A stretch of 64,000 bases of DNA, taken from Alphaproteobacteria bacterium AO1-B (lineage in GTDB: Bacteria; Pseudomonadota; Alphaproteobacteria; Rhizobiales; Stappiaceae). Below are positions 46,001-53,292 of the stretch, in pieces. Every line of letters starts with the position of its first letter. Positions within the stretch are counted from its first letter, which is position 1. A program made the translations under genes and the position numbers. The notes under the pieces are model-generated. The model did not search any database. It was given only the letters and a program-made list of their open reading frames with translations, and was not told the DNA's origin. Where the stretch lies: NCBI GenBank assembly GCA_001890945.1, contig MLAX01000002.1, positions 868,001 through 932,000 on the forward strand. Reading direction: 5' to 3'.

Positions 46001-46514
46001 GGCCGGCCAACAGCGGCGCGCCAATGGCGCCCAGGCTGCCGCCGGTCAGAACAATCACATCTTGTGCTTTTTGAAGAAGATAGCTGATCGACACATGAGG
46101 CCTCAAGCCCGTTTCCGTGTCGAGAAACCCCCTTGACGTCAGTTCCATCAAGTTGCCGTAACCGGTTTCGGTCATGGCAATCAGGACGAGATCTGCAAGT
46201 GCCGGCTCACCGCGCCGGCCACTATCCAGGCCATCATCAAAAAACACGGACAATTGGCACGCCGTAATCGGCTGGATGCCCGCGCCCCAGGCTTTGCTTG
46301 AGAACTCCTGCGCGCCAAAAAGATTATTGGTGTCGGCGATCGCAAGCGCCGGCTGCTCGTCTGCCTTGGCGAGATCCAAGAGCTTCTTGATGGGCAACGC
46401 CCCTTCAAGGAGCGAGAGCGCGGAATGAACGCGCAAGTGCACGAAACCCGGACCACTCCCCATTGGAGTGGGCGCTCCAGACACGGAGCTCATATCGCTG
46501 TCTACATTCGTCAT
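43020..46514 (-). CDS. dnaE: DNA polymerase III subunit alpha
   Basis: About 1164 residues. PHP domain first (FVHLRVHSALSLLEGALPIKKL), then the polymerase core with GPGRGSGAGSLVAW and the catalytic aspartates of MPDFDIDFCQSRREEVI, a helix-hairpin-helix region and a C-terminal OB domain. This is DnaE1, the replicative polymerase. The start is not certain: ATG 46514 fits best, TTG 46553 is possible, and homology begins only around FVHLRVHS. The 250 bases upstream to the SOS peptide gene must hold its promoter unless it is read through from lolD. A 561-residue frame on the other strand is a shadow. Confidence 0.95.
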   Translation of the reverse strand: MTNVDSDMSSVSGAPTPMGSGPGFVHLRVHSALSLLEGALPIKKLLDLAKADEQPALAIADTNNLFGAQEFSSKAWGAGIQPITACQLSVFFDDGLDSGRRGEPALADLVLIAMTETGYGNLMELTSRGFLDTETGLRPHVSISYLLQKAQDVIVLTGGSLGAIGAPLLAGRKDLAKSRLKTLADGFAGRCYVELQRHGMESERKTEEAFLDLAYEMGLPLVATNEAFFPAREDYEAHDALICISEGRVLIESDRRRLTPEHYFKTRAEMCALFADLPEALASTIEIAQRCSFRPMKRAPILPRFAGADADPEEAERAESEELKRQAREGLQARLDAHGLAPGLEEKDYWERLDYETGIIERMKFPGYFLIVADFIKWAKNHDIPVGPGRGSGAGSLVAWSLTITDLDPMRFSLLFERFLNPERVSMPDFDIDFCQSRREEVIRYVQEKYGRQQVAQIITFGSLQARAVLRDVGRVLQMPYGQVDRLCKLVPANPANPVTLGQAIEDEPRLREAAREEEIVERLLGMAQKLEGLYRHASTHAAGVVIGDRPLEQLVPLYRDPRSDMPVAQFNMKMVEDAGLVKFDFLGLKTLTVIDTAVKLIERRGINVDVASLPIDDKKSYDLLTRGETFGVFQLESQGMRRAVAGMKPDRFEDIIALVALYRPGPMENIPVYNAVKHGEQEPDCLHPLLEPILMETNGIIVYQEQVMQIAQVLSGYSLGEADLLRRAMGKKIAAEMEVQRARFVDGAVERGINKTQAGTIFDLVAKFANYGFNKSHAAAYALVSYHTAWLKANHPVEFMAASMTLDMGNTEKLGDFRQEARRMGIEVVPPSINRSQVYFDVSDGKILYAMGAVKGVGEQAVEHIVEVRGETPFKSLGDFARRISPKALNKRTLENLVAAGAFDELEPNRARVFEGLDRIMGLAQRTEENKTLGQDELFGGSDSEEPLQLDEVHGWTSEEKLQREHSAIGFYLSAHPIDEYASVLEKMRAQPWAQFAEAVKKGASAGRLAGTVISMQERKTKSGTRMGIARLSDATGQYEALLFREKLEQFRDVLQTGRSVVVLVGADMRDDEPSLRIEQVDPIDKVAARLQKSMRVFVRDERPIASLAKQLTARGEGDVTVIVLLENGAREVEVKLPGRFRLSPEIAGALKAVPGVTDVQMA

Positions 46515-46764
46515 GGCGGCATACTCAATGGCTTGCGCGAATCTTCGCTTCAAAGTGAAACGCCTCGAGGGCGTTTCGTCCAGCCGCCAGTGCGGTTGTC
46601 ACCGCTGTTCTTTAAAGGGCTAAAAGCATCTCTGCCAGACCATGTTGTGCCATGTGTCTTGCCAATTGCCTTCCCTAGTCCGACCCCACCTCAAATCCGG
46701 TATCGATTTGAGGGCATGCTGCCCGGCTGCCACATGCCGGACTGCAGGTTGGATACGCTGCGGC

Positions 46765-46863
46765 TCAGCCAGCGGAGAGAATGACATCGCCCCAAACAGC
46801 GAGCGTCGCACAGAAGGAAACAAGGGATGCAAAAGCTGCACAGTCACGAGCGAAATAAAACAT
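46765..46863 (-). CDS. SOS-controlled 32-residue membrane peptide, SidA-like division inhibitor candidate
   Basis: A 33-codon frame, ATG 46863 to TGA 46767-46765. It starts MFYFARDC, continues with a hydrophobic helix (about residues 9-24, AAFASLVSFCATLAVW) and ends GDVILSAG. GGAGGG lies 4-5 bases before the ATG, and a perfect GTTC-N7-GTTC box lies 37 bases upstream. A short N-terminus, one helix and direct LexA control are the traits of SidA, the 29-residue Caulobacter protein that stops division by acting on FtsW/FtsN. The place between lolD and dnaE also fits my memory that sidA (CC1927) neighbours dnaE there. It is below usual gene-caller size. Function is inferred from signal, context and form, not from sequence identity. 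Confidence 0.7.
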   Translation of the reverse strand: MFYFARDCAAFASLVSFCATLAVWGDVILSAG

Positions 46864-46899
46864 ACCACCCTCCAACATCTTGTTCGATAATCAGAGCAT

Positions 46900-46914
46900 G
46901 TTCCATTTATGTTC
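46900..46914 (-). promoter_or_regulatory. Consensus SOS (LexA) box before the small membrane peptide
   Basis: GTTCCATTTATGTTC reads GTTC-N7-GTTC on the plus strand (GAAC-N7-GAAC on the minus strand), an exact alphaproteobacterial LexA operator. The only well-formed gene start near it is ATG 46863 on the minus strand. Nothing else is seen in 46915-47044. Confidence 0.8.
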
Positions 46915-47044
46915 TCTTTGCAAGCCTTTTTTGTTCTCCTTGATTTGATTTGTATAAAACCCGCAGAAACCTTTGTGTTTTTGCTTTGTTCCAGTCTCAC
47001 CAAAAGTGGTTTCGTCAAAAACCGGAACGCCTAGGTTCGCCAGA

Positions 47045-47761
47045 TCAGCGGGGTTTTACGAGACCGTCTGCCAGCGTGATGGCGCGATCCATCCGTCCGG
47101 CAAGTTCAAGATTGTGGGTCGCAAAGAGCGTGGCAACACCGGAGGCCCGGACGAGCGCTGAGAGCGCATCGAAGACATAGTTCGCCGTGTTGGGATCAAG
47201 ATTGCCGGTCGGTTCATCCAGAAGAAGAATCCGCGGCGCATTGGCAACCGCGCGGGCAACGGCCACCCGCTGCTGTTCACCGCCGGAAAGCTCAGACGGA
47301 CGGTGACTACCCCGATCGGCAAGGCGCATATAGGCGAGCAGCTCATCGGCGCGGTCGGCCGCCACCTTTTTCGGCAACCCCCGGATCATCTGCGGCATCA
47401 TGATGTTCTCCTGCGCGGTGAACTCCGGCAGAAGATGATGAAACTGGTAGACGAAGCCGATGTCGTTGCGCCGGATCGCGGTCCGCTCATCATCCGACAA
47501 ATCCGTGCAATTGACGCCGCCGAGATAGACATCGCCGCCATCGGGTTGCTCCAAGAGCCCCGCAATATGCAAAAGCGTCGATTTACCGGTTCCGGACGGA
47601 GCAACGAGCGCCACCATTTCACCGGCTTCAATGCGCAGGTTCGCACCATTTAGCACATGAAGCTTGTGGTCGCCTTCATCATACGCACGTGAAATCCCGG
47701 ACAGTTCGATAGCAGCCGGTTGAAGGCCGGGAGCCCGGCGCGGATCTACAGCCTGGTTCAT
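47045..47761 (-). CDS. lolD: Lipoprotein-releasing ABC transporter ATPase LolD
   Basis: 238 residues. Walker [12 protein letters not shown]-loop in [13 protein letters not shown], signature [14 protein letters not shown], Walker [14 protein letters not shown] and H-loop ATHN. The MacB/LolD subgroup is shown by the [15 protein letters not shown] stretch. It powers release of mature lipoproteins from the inner membrane to LolA. ATG 47761 has GGAGAGGG upstream and lies 10 bases after the lolC stop. Confidence 0.95.
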   Translation of the reverse strand: MNQAVDPRRAPGLQPAAIELSGISRAYDEGDHKLHVLNGANLRIEAGEMVALVAPSGTGKSTLLHIAGLLEQPDGGDVYLGGVNCTDLSDDERTAIRRNDIGFVYQFHHLLPEFTAQENIMMPQMIRGLPKKVAADRADELLAYMRLADRGSHRPSELSGGEQQRVAVARAVANAPRILLLDEPTGNLDPNTANYVFDALSALVRASGVATLFATHNLELAGRMDRAITLADGLVKPR

Positions 47762-47771
47762 CTGCCCTCTC

Positions 47772-49076
47772 CTATTCGTACCGCAGGGCTTCGACCGGAT
47801 CGAGCCGAGCCGCCCGCCATGCCGGATAAAGCGTCGCCAGAAGAGACAGGGCAAGCGCCATCAACAGAACCGTTACAGTCTCGCCGCTGTCGATTTCCGC
47901 CGGCAGTTTCGACAGGAAATAGAGCGTTGGATCAAACAGTTGCGTCGACGTCAGCCAGGAAACGAATTGCCGGATGCTCTCAATGTTGAGGCACACGATG
48001 AGCCCAAGGAAAAAACCCGCCAGCGTGCCGACACAGCCAATACTCGCGCCAGTGATCAAAAAGATCCGCATGATGGACCCACGCGTTGCGCCCATGGTCC
48101 GCAAGATCGCAATGTCGTGCCCCTTGTCCTTCACCAGCATAATCAGGCCTGAAATGATGTTGAGCGCAGCAACCAGGACAATGAGCGTCAGGATGATGAA
48201 CATCACGTTCCGCTCAACCTCAAGCGCTGAAAAGAAGGTGACGTTCCTCTGCCGCCAATCAGTTACAAAGGCCGGACGGCCGGCAGCTTCTTCAACGGCA
48301 GCAAGCATGGTTCCGACATTGTCCGGATCGACCACATAAAGCTCAATCCCGGTCGTGATGCCGTCCATGTTGAAATAGGCTTGGGATTCGGGAAGCGGCA
48401 TAAAAAGGAAAGTCGCGTCATATTCGCTCATGCCGATCTCGAAGATCGCGGTCACCGGATAGGCCTTGACCCGCGGGGTTACGCCCATCGGGGTGACGCT
48501 GCCACGCGGTGAAATGATGGTGATGTTGTCACCAAGCGTGATGCCGAGCTGTTGCGCCATGCGCGAACCGATGGCAACGCCTTGACCGGCATCAAAACCA
48601 TCCAGCGTCCCGGCGCGCAAGTTGTTGGCAACCAACGGGATCCGGCGCAAGTCACTTTCTTTGAGGCCGCGCACCAGTGCTCCGAGGTTTCCGGCTGGAC
48701 CCGAGACGAGCGCCTGACCTTCAACGAAAGGAATGGCGCTGATGACCTCCGGGACACCCTCAAGGCGTTTGGCCACCGGATCATAATCGGTGAGCGGCTG
48801 GTCAATCGGCTGGATCAGCATGTGGCCATTGATCCCGAGGATCTTGCCCAAGAGCTCAGAGCGGAACCCGTTCATCACCGCCATGACGATGATAAGCGTT
48901 GCAACGCCCAGCATTATGCCCGCGAAGGAAAATCCGGCGATCACTGAAATGAAGGTTTCCCGACGGCGCGAGCGTAAGTAGCGGCCGGCGATCATCCATT
49001 CAAAGGGCGCAAAGGGGCGTGTCGGCTCTGCCGTCTCCCGGTCCGCGCCCTCGCGGGCAGTGTCTACTGCTGTCAT
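47772..49076 (-). CDS. lolC: Lipoprotein-releasing ABC transporter permease LolC/LolE
   Basis: 434 residues. One helix near the N-terminus ([30 protein letters not shown]), a large periplasmic MacB-like domain, then three helices of the FtsX type ending in [20 protein letters not shown]. Alphaproteobacteria usually have one permease that serves as a homodimer (LolF style), so the symbol is tentative. Paired with lolD, 10 bases apart. Confidence 0.93.
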   Translation of the reverse strand: MTAVDTAREGADRETAEPTRPFAPFEWMIAGRYLRSRRRETFISVIAGFSFAGIMLGVATLIIVMAVMNGFRSELLGKILGINGHMLIQPIDQPLTDYDPVAKRLEGVPEVISAIPFVEGQALVSGPAGNLGALVRGLKESDLRRIPLVANNLRAGTLDGFDAGQGVAIGSRMAQQLGITLGDNITIISPRGSVTPMGVTPRVKAYPVTAIFEIGMSEYDATFLFMPLPESQAYFNMDGITTGIELYVVDPDNVGTMLAAVEEAAGRPAFVTDWRQRNVTFFSALEVERNVMFIILTLIVLVAALNIISGLIMLVKDKGHDIAILRTMGATRGSIMRIFLITGASIGCVGTLAGFFLGLIVCLNIESIRQFVSWLTSTQLFDPTLYFLSKLPAEIDSGETVTVLLMALALSLLATLYPAWRAARLDPVEALRYE

Positions 49077-49156
49077 TTTCCATCCAATTCAGCAATGCCC
49101 CGGTGGCCGCAGTTTCCCGCAGCCGATTCCCCGCCCCAGAGGATCACCGGACTGGA

Positions 49157-50485
49157 TCAGTCCGTCAATGCCGCGGTGAGCCTGTTCAAGGTCGCCTCTG
49201 GGGTCAGCATTTCCTTTTCCCCAGTTGCCCGGTCTTTGACCTCCAGCACACCATCTTTCAGCCCTCGCGGACCGGCCACCACCTGGAAGGGCAGACCGAT
49301 CAGATCCATCGTGGCAAATTTCGCCCCTGCCCGGCTGTCCGTGTCGTCGTAAAGAACCTCAATACCGGCAGCTTCCAGCTTGGCGTAAAGATCCTCACAG
49401 ACCGGGTCGGTCAAATCATCGCCCGGGCGCATGTTGATGATGCCGACATGGAACGGTGCCACCGATTTCGGCCAGATGATTCCATCTTCATCATGATTGG
49501 CTTCAATCAAGGCGCCAAGAAGACGGGATACGCCGACACCATAGGAGCCCATGTGAACCGGCACTTCCGTCCCTTCAGCGGTGGCGACCTTGGCGCCCAT
49601 CGCGTCGGAGTATTTTGTGCCGAAATAGAAGATGTGTCCGACCTCGATACCGCGCGCAGACACGCGCGTGTCCTCTGACAATGCGCCGAAAGCTGTTTCA
49701 TCATGCATCTCATCGGTCGCTGCGTAGGGGGTCGTCCAGCTTTCAACGATCGGTGACAGGTCCGACCAGAAATCTGTGTCCTTGGCCGGGATCGGCATTT
49801 CAAGAAGCGACTTGTCAAGGAACACTTCGCTCTCGCCGGTTTCCGCAAGGATGATGAATTCATGGCTGAGATCGCCGCCAATCGGGCCCGTGTCGGCCTT
49901 CATCGGGATCGCCTTCAGGCCCATCCGGTCAAAAGTGCGCAGATACGCAACGAACATACGGTTATAAGCATGACGCGCCGATTCCTGATCAAGATCGAAG
50001 GAATAAGCATCCTTCATCAGGAACTCGCGCCCGCGCATGATGCCGAACCGCGGGCGGACTTCATCCCGGAACTTCCACTGAATGTGGTAAAGGTTTAGCG
50101 GCAAGTCTTTATAGGAGCGCACATAGCTGCGGAAGATGTCGGTGATCATCTCCTCGTTGGTCGGACCAAAAAGCATCTCCCGCTCATGGCGATCGGTGAT
50201 GCGCAGCATTTCCTTGCCATAGGCATCGTAGCGCCCACTTTCGCGCCACAGATCGGCAGGCTGGATGGTCGGCATCAGCAGCTGCACTGCGCCTGCCCTT
50301 GCCTGCTCTTCTTCCACAATCCGCTCAATCTTACGAAGCACCTTCAATCCCAGCGGTAGCCACGAATAAATCCCGGCGGACTGCTGGCGGATCATGCCAG
50401 CCCGCAGCATGAGCCGGTGGGAAACAATTTCCGCTTCCTTCGGAGTTTCTTTCAGGATGGGCAGGAAGTAACGGGACAGACGCAT
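49157..50485 (-). CDS. proS: Proline--tRNA ligase, short alphaproteobacterial type
   Basis: 442 residues. Class II core: motif 1 in [30 protein letters not shown], motif 2 in [37 protein letters not shown], motif 3 in [20 protein letters not shown], and a C-terminal anticodon-binding domain. The Ala-tRNA-Pro editing insert of long bacterial ProRS is missing, as is normal in this class, so editing must be done in trans by another protein. The gene is the last before the interrupted region at 50.5-52.5 kb. Confidence 0.95.
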   Translation of the reverse strand: MRLSRYFLPILKETPKEAEIVSHRLMLRAGMIRQQSAGIYSWLPLGLKVLRKIERIVEEEQARAGAVQLLMPTIQPADLWRESGRYDAYGKEMLRITDRHEREMLFGPTNEEMITDIFRSYVRSYKDLPLNLYHIQWKFRDEVRPRFGIMRGREFLMKDAYSFDLDQESARHAYNRMFVAYLRTFDRMGLKAIPMKADTGPIGGDLSHEFIILAETGESEVFLDKSLLEMPIPAKDTDFWSDLSPIVESWTTPYAATDEMHDETAFGALSEDTRVSARGIEVGHIFYFGTKYSDAMGAKVATAEGTEVPVHMGSYGVGVSRLLGALIEANHDEDGIIWPKSVAPFHVGIINMRPGDDLTDPVCEDLYAKLEAAGIEVLYDDTDSRAGAKFATMDLIGLPFQVVAGPRGLKDGVLEVKDRATGEKEMLTPEATLNRLTAALTD

Positions 50486-50763
50486 TTATGCACTCTCAAA
50501 ACTGTGGCATTGCCGGATTTGTGCGCAGTCAAAGCGCAAGCTGACCCTAAACACAAGAGCAATCGCATTTTATGGCCGAGTTTTGCAGGATTTGGAGGTA
50601 GACAGCGGTTCGCCAGCTGGATTGCAGGACTTAGCCAGCTCAGTTTGCAGCGCCGTTTTCCGGGTTCCACGTGCTTTTTGACGCATCGGAAATAGGCAAG
50701 CAAAAAATGTAGGCTCTCCAAGACAAATAGGTGACAAGGCGAAAACAATCAGTTAGGTTCCGC

Positions 50764-50958
50764 TCTCATAACAAGAAAGCCCTAGGCAGAAATGTCAGGA
50801 GCTTACGGACATCGCGGTCTGAGTCTTGGGAGGAAGGACACCAGGCGCGCCTTACGGCAGCAGCCGCCCCGTCAAACCGGAAAACCGGCACGCGAGGGAA
50901 CGGAGTCAATTTAGACGCGGAACTTTATCAAGGCAGAGCTTCAGGCTCTGCCTTTTTT
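50764..50958 (+). ncRNA. Possible small RNA ending at a strong terminator
   Basis: A strong plus-strand terminator has no gene to terminate. GTGACA (about 50731), 17 bases, then TAGGTT could be a weak promoter, giving an RNA of about 195 bases. Inside are local stems such as CCGG-AAAA-CCGG. A 40-codon frame (MSGAYGHRGLSL..., stop near 50913) fits in it but lacks a good ribosome site. I could not match it to 6S, SRP, RNase P or tmRNA. Ends are approximate. Confidence 0.3.
50931..50958 (+). terminator. Plus-strand terminator in the gene-poor region
   Basis: AGGCAGAGC (50931-50939) and GCTCTGCCT (50945-50953), perfect 9-base stem with 5-base loop, then six T. On the other strand no T tract follows. 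Confidence 0.88.
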
Positions 50959-51429
50959 CTTTGTCTGCGAGAGTTCGAACACTCTGAATTTCGAGTAGCT
51001 TTGACGTTCGACGCGTCCTTATCCCTCGCACAAGACGGCGATCTACTGCGATTGTTGCTGCCTGCATTTCTGCCATGCCGGATGAGCATAACTGGCCGCG
51101 CCTATCTCCTTGCGAATTATGACGAATCGAACACCGCTATTTCGGCCAAGAAGCACCGCAGATTAGGCATAGCCCCAATGTCCATTTTATTTCGGACACC
51201 AGAAATCCGGCTTTAAGATTAGGACCTTGCTAAGAAACATGAAGAAATAAACTTTCGGCATATTCCTCTCCTTAACCCTTCTTGCAACATAGTCATTTCT
51301 AACGTTACGTTTTTGTGACACAGAACACAGTGTAGCAGTCACGTGCCGGGCTACGCAGGAAGTATGACGGCGCTAAGTAAGACCCGCGTGCCGGGACACT
51401 AATAACGAAGAACAAATTTGGAGAACAAA

Positions 51430-52461
51430 ATGGCTCTGCACGATTGGGCGCTTCCGGGGCTTCCGCTGGATCCGACACAAAGGCTCTCCCGCCCTCAGCA
51501 AGTGCCGCCTTTGCCGTCAGAGCCTTGCCTGCCAGTTCATCTCAACCGGAACGTATTTTACCTCGTTCCGTCAGATTCTACCGACGATACGAAAGACGAT
51601 ATCGGTGCGTTCTTCCGCTTGGGCGAATACTCCGAGGTGGAGCGCACCGCGTTCGAGAATGATCATCATGATGAGCTCTTCCCGGCCCAACACATTTCCG
51701 ATGAAGGCGACGATACGTCTGTCTACTCAAATGCTGCTGGCGGTTCTCAAGGCATTCTTCTTGCCTGCGATGGCCGGGTGCTGATCAAAGCTGCTGAAAA
51801 AATGTATCTCGAGACTGCCGACTATCATCAGCAGGTCAATGGCGACTACACGCTTGACGTAGACGGCGATTACTCTGCCGCGATCAAGGACAGCATCAAC
51901 GTTTCGACCGAAAACGGCGGCATCACCGTGACCAGCGGTCGGAACCAGCAGATCAAGATCAACGCGGGCGACGGCACCGGTAAGCTCGAAATAAAGTCGA
52001 AAGACGAGTCAAAAAACATCCAGGGCAAGTCCGACCACACCTACCACAAATGGCATACGGTGAAATACAAAGACTCCTTTGAGAGCCATAAGTTCGGTTG
52101 GGATTTCAACAGCATCTACGGGTTTGCAATGACCACCTACTATGGTGGGATCATGGAATCTGTCTACGGCATCCGCATGCAATTCGATAAATTCAACTTC
52201 ATGTCCGACTGGGTCTCCTTAAATTGGAAAGGTACACAGATCGACCTGAAGGGCATCGTGATGAAAAAACTCACAGCCAAGTTCGGAATGACGGATTGTT
52301 CGGCTGAATGGGACGAAATCATGGTCGGTCTGCAGGGCCTCAAAGCAGAGGCCACACGTCTGGAAGCAAAGCGCAAGGAATTGGCCGTTCAAAGCGGCAG
52401 CGTGGATCTGAAAAACCACGGCACCGGCGCTCGCCTAGTCGGGATCGAATGCGTGCTTTAG
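51430..52461 (+). CDS. Orphan protein, possible beta-helical (phage-spike/VgrG-like) repeat region
   Basis: 343 residues, start ATG 51430 with GGAG 6 bases upstream. Residues 1-40 are Pro/Leu-rich (WALPGLPLDPTQRLSRPQQVPPLP), followed by a domain with VFYLVPSDSTDD. The middle is a run of short beta repeats (VLIKAAEKMYLETADYHQQV, DYTLDVDGDYSAAI, GGITVTSGRNQQIKINAG), the kind of pattern found in VgrG/gp5 beta-helix spikes, then an aromatic-rich part (KFGWDFNSIYGFAMTTYYGG) and a coiled helix near the end (LKAEATRLEAKRKELAVQSG). I recognise no family and no secretion signal. It has its own terminator and lies on the opposite strand to the whole surrounding block, which suggests acquisition. No type VI secretion genes are nearby. 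Confidence 0.75.
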   Translation: MALHDWALPGLPLDPTQRLSRPQQVPPLPSEPCLPVHLNRNVFYLVPSDSTDDTKDDIGAFFRLGEYSEVERTAFENDHHDELFPAQHISDEGDDTSVYSNAAGGSQGILLACDGRVLIKAAEKMYLETADYHQQVNGDYTLDVDGDYSAAIKDSINVSTENGGITVTSGRNQQIKINAGDGTGKLEIKSKDESKNIQGKSDHTYHKWHTVKYKDSFESHKFGWDFNSIYGFAMTTYYGGIMESVYGIRMQFDKFNFMSDWVSLNWKGTQIDLKGIVMKKLTAKFGMTDCSAEWDEIMVGLQGLKAEATRLEAKRKELAVQSGSVDLKNHGTGARLVGIECVL

Positions 52462-52485
52462 CAACCGAAAAATGAGCGGAAAAAC

Positions 52486-52517
52486 AAAGGGGAGCAGCAA
52501 CAGCGGCTCCCCTTTTT
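52486..52517 (+). terminator. Terminator of the orphan gene
   Basis: AAAGGGGAGC (52486-52495) and GCTCCCCTTT (52506-52515), 10-base loop, then T run, 25 bases after the stop. Confidence 0.9.
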
Positions 52518-52537
52518 CATTCCATTCACACCGGGCT

Positions 52538-52828
52538 TTACCCGCCAGGCGTGGAGTAACTCTCGCTCGGAGGCATAAAGAAAGGAATATCATCCAAGCC
52601 GAAGCCACTGGAGCGCAGCCACATGTACCCGGCAAAGAGCACGCAGGTGACTACCGTCGTCATCAGCAGTACGCGCAACATCCGGGGGCGTTCAGGGGCA
52701 CTGGCCTCAGAGCCCGGGATCACCTCGCCTGCTTCCTCCTGTGTCCGGCGCATGCCGAAGGGAAGCATTGCAAACAGGATGATCCACCACATCATGAAAA
52801 AGATTGCCAGGCTGAACGCCAAAGACAT
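52538..52828 (-). CDS. DUF1467 family membrane protein
   Basis: 96 residues. Two helices, about 4-24 and 50-70; the first carries FFMMWWIILFAMLPFGMRRTQEE, the hallmark of DUF1467. Function unknown. The gene lies 4 bases after mce and, in related genomes as I recall them, directly before proS; here the orphan gene stands between. Confidence 0.88.
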   Translation of the reverse strand: MSLAFSLAIFFMMWWIILFAMLPFGMRRTQEEAGEVIPGSEASAPERPRMLRVLLMTTVVTCVLFAGYMWLRSSGFGLDDIPFFMPPSESYSTPGG

Positions 52829-52832
52829 GTGA

Positions 52833-53237
52833 TTAAGCCTCTTCCAATTCCGTCAGGGTGCCGAGAAAGTCCTTCGGGTGCAGGAACAGCACCGGTTTGC
52901 CGTGGGCACCGATTTTCGGTTCGCCGCTGCCAAGAACACGTGCGCCATCCGCCACCAGTTTGTCCCGCGCCGCGATGATGTCGTCGACTTCATAACAGAC
53001 GTGGTGAATGCCGCCGGACGGGTTCTTTTCCAGAAATTTGGCGATCGGCGAATCTTCACCAAGCGGTTCAAGCAACTCGATCTTGGTGTTCGGCAGGTTG
53101 ATGAACACGGTCGAAACACCGTGGTCCGGCTGCGCTTCCTTGGCAGAGACATCCGCACCAAGCGTATCCCGGTAAACGGCTGTCGCAGCCTCGATATCCG
53201 ACACTGCAATCGCCACGTGGTTAAGACGACCGATCAT
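52833..53237 (-). CDS. mce: Methylmalonyl-CoA epimerase
   Basis: 134 residues, VOC fold: MIGRLNHVAIAVSDIEAATAVYRDTLG, then SPIAKFLEKNPSGGIHHVCYEVDDI and FLHPKDFLGTLTELEE. It interconverts (2S)- and (2R)-methylmalonyl-CoA on the way from propionyl-CoA to succinyl-CoA, a step that needs the B12 mutase elsewhere. ATG 53237 has GGAGG 7 bases upstream; the extended start 53261 does not. Confidence 0.94.
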   Translation of the reverse strand: MIGRLNHVAIAVSDIEAATAVYRDTLGADVSAKEAQPDHGVSTVFINLPNTKIELLEPLGEDSPIAKFLEKNPSGGIHHVCYEVDDIIAARDKLVADGARVLGSGEPKIGAHGKPVLFLHPKDFLGTLTELEEA

Positions 53238-53292
53238 TTCAATTCCTCCACAAACAGGCAAACCGTGTTTTGAGCACGGTTTGCGATGTAAC

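Larger units (their letters stand above)
50486..51429. other. Long gene-poor intergenic stretch between proS and the orphan gene
   Basis: 944 bases without a credible protein gene, partly AT-richer than its surroundings. It must contain the proS promoter on the minus strand. Other contents I can see: a terminator on the plus strand (50931-50958) with a possible short RNA before it, and a 9-base direct repeat CGTGCCGGG at 51342-51350 and 51387-51395. A frame over 50731-51216 is basic, atypical and runs through the terminator. Confidence 0.6.

Noticed and set aside
44451..46136. 561-residue open frame opposite dnaE
   Set aside because: Lies wholly within dnaE; composition is that of an antisense shadow.
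46620..47018. 132-residue minus-strand frame in the lolD-dnaE gap
   Set aside because: No ribosome site, odd composition, and it overlaps the better-supported 32-residue SOS gene in another frame.
50731..51216. 161-residue frame on the plus strand
   Set aside because: Very basic, no family, and it passes through the terminator at 50931-50958.
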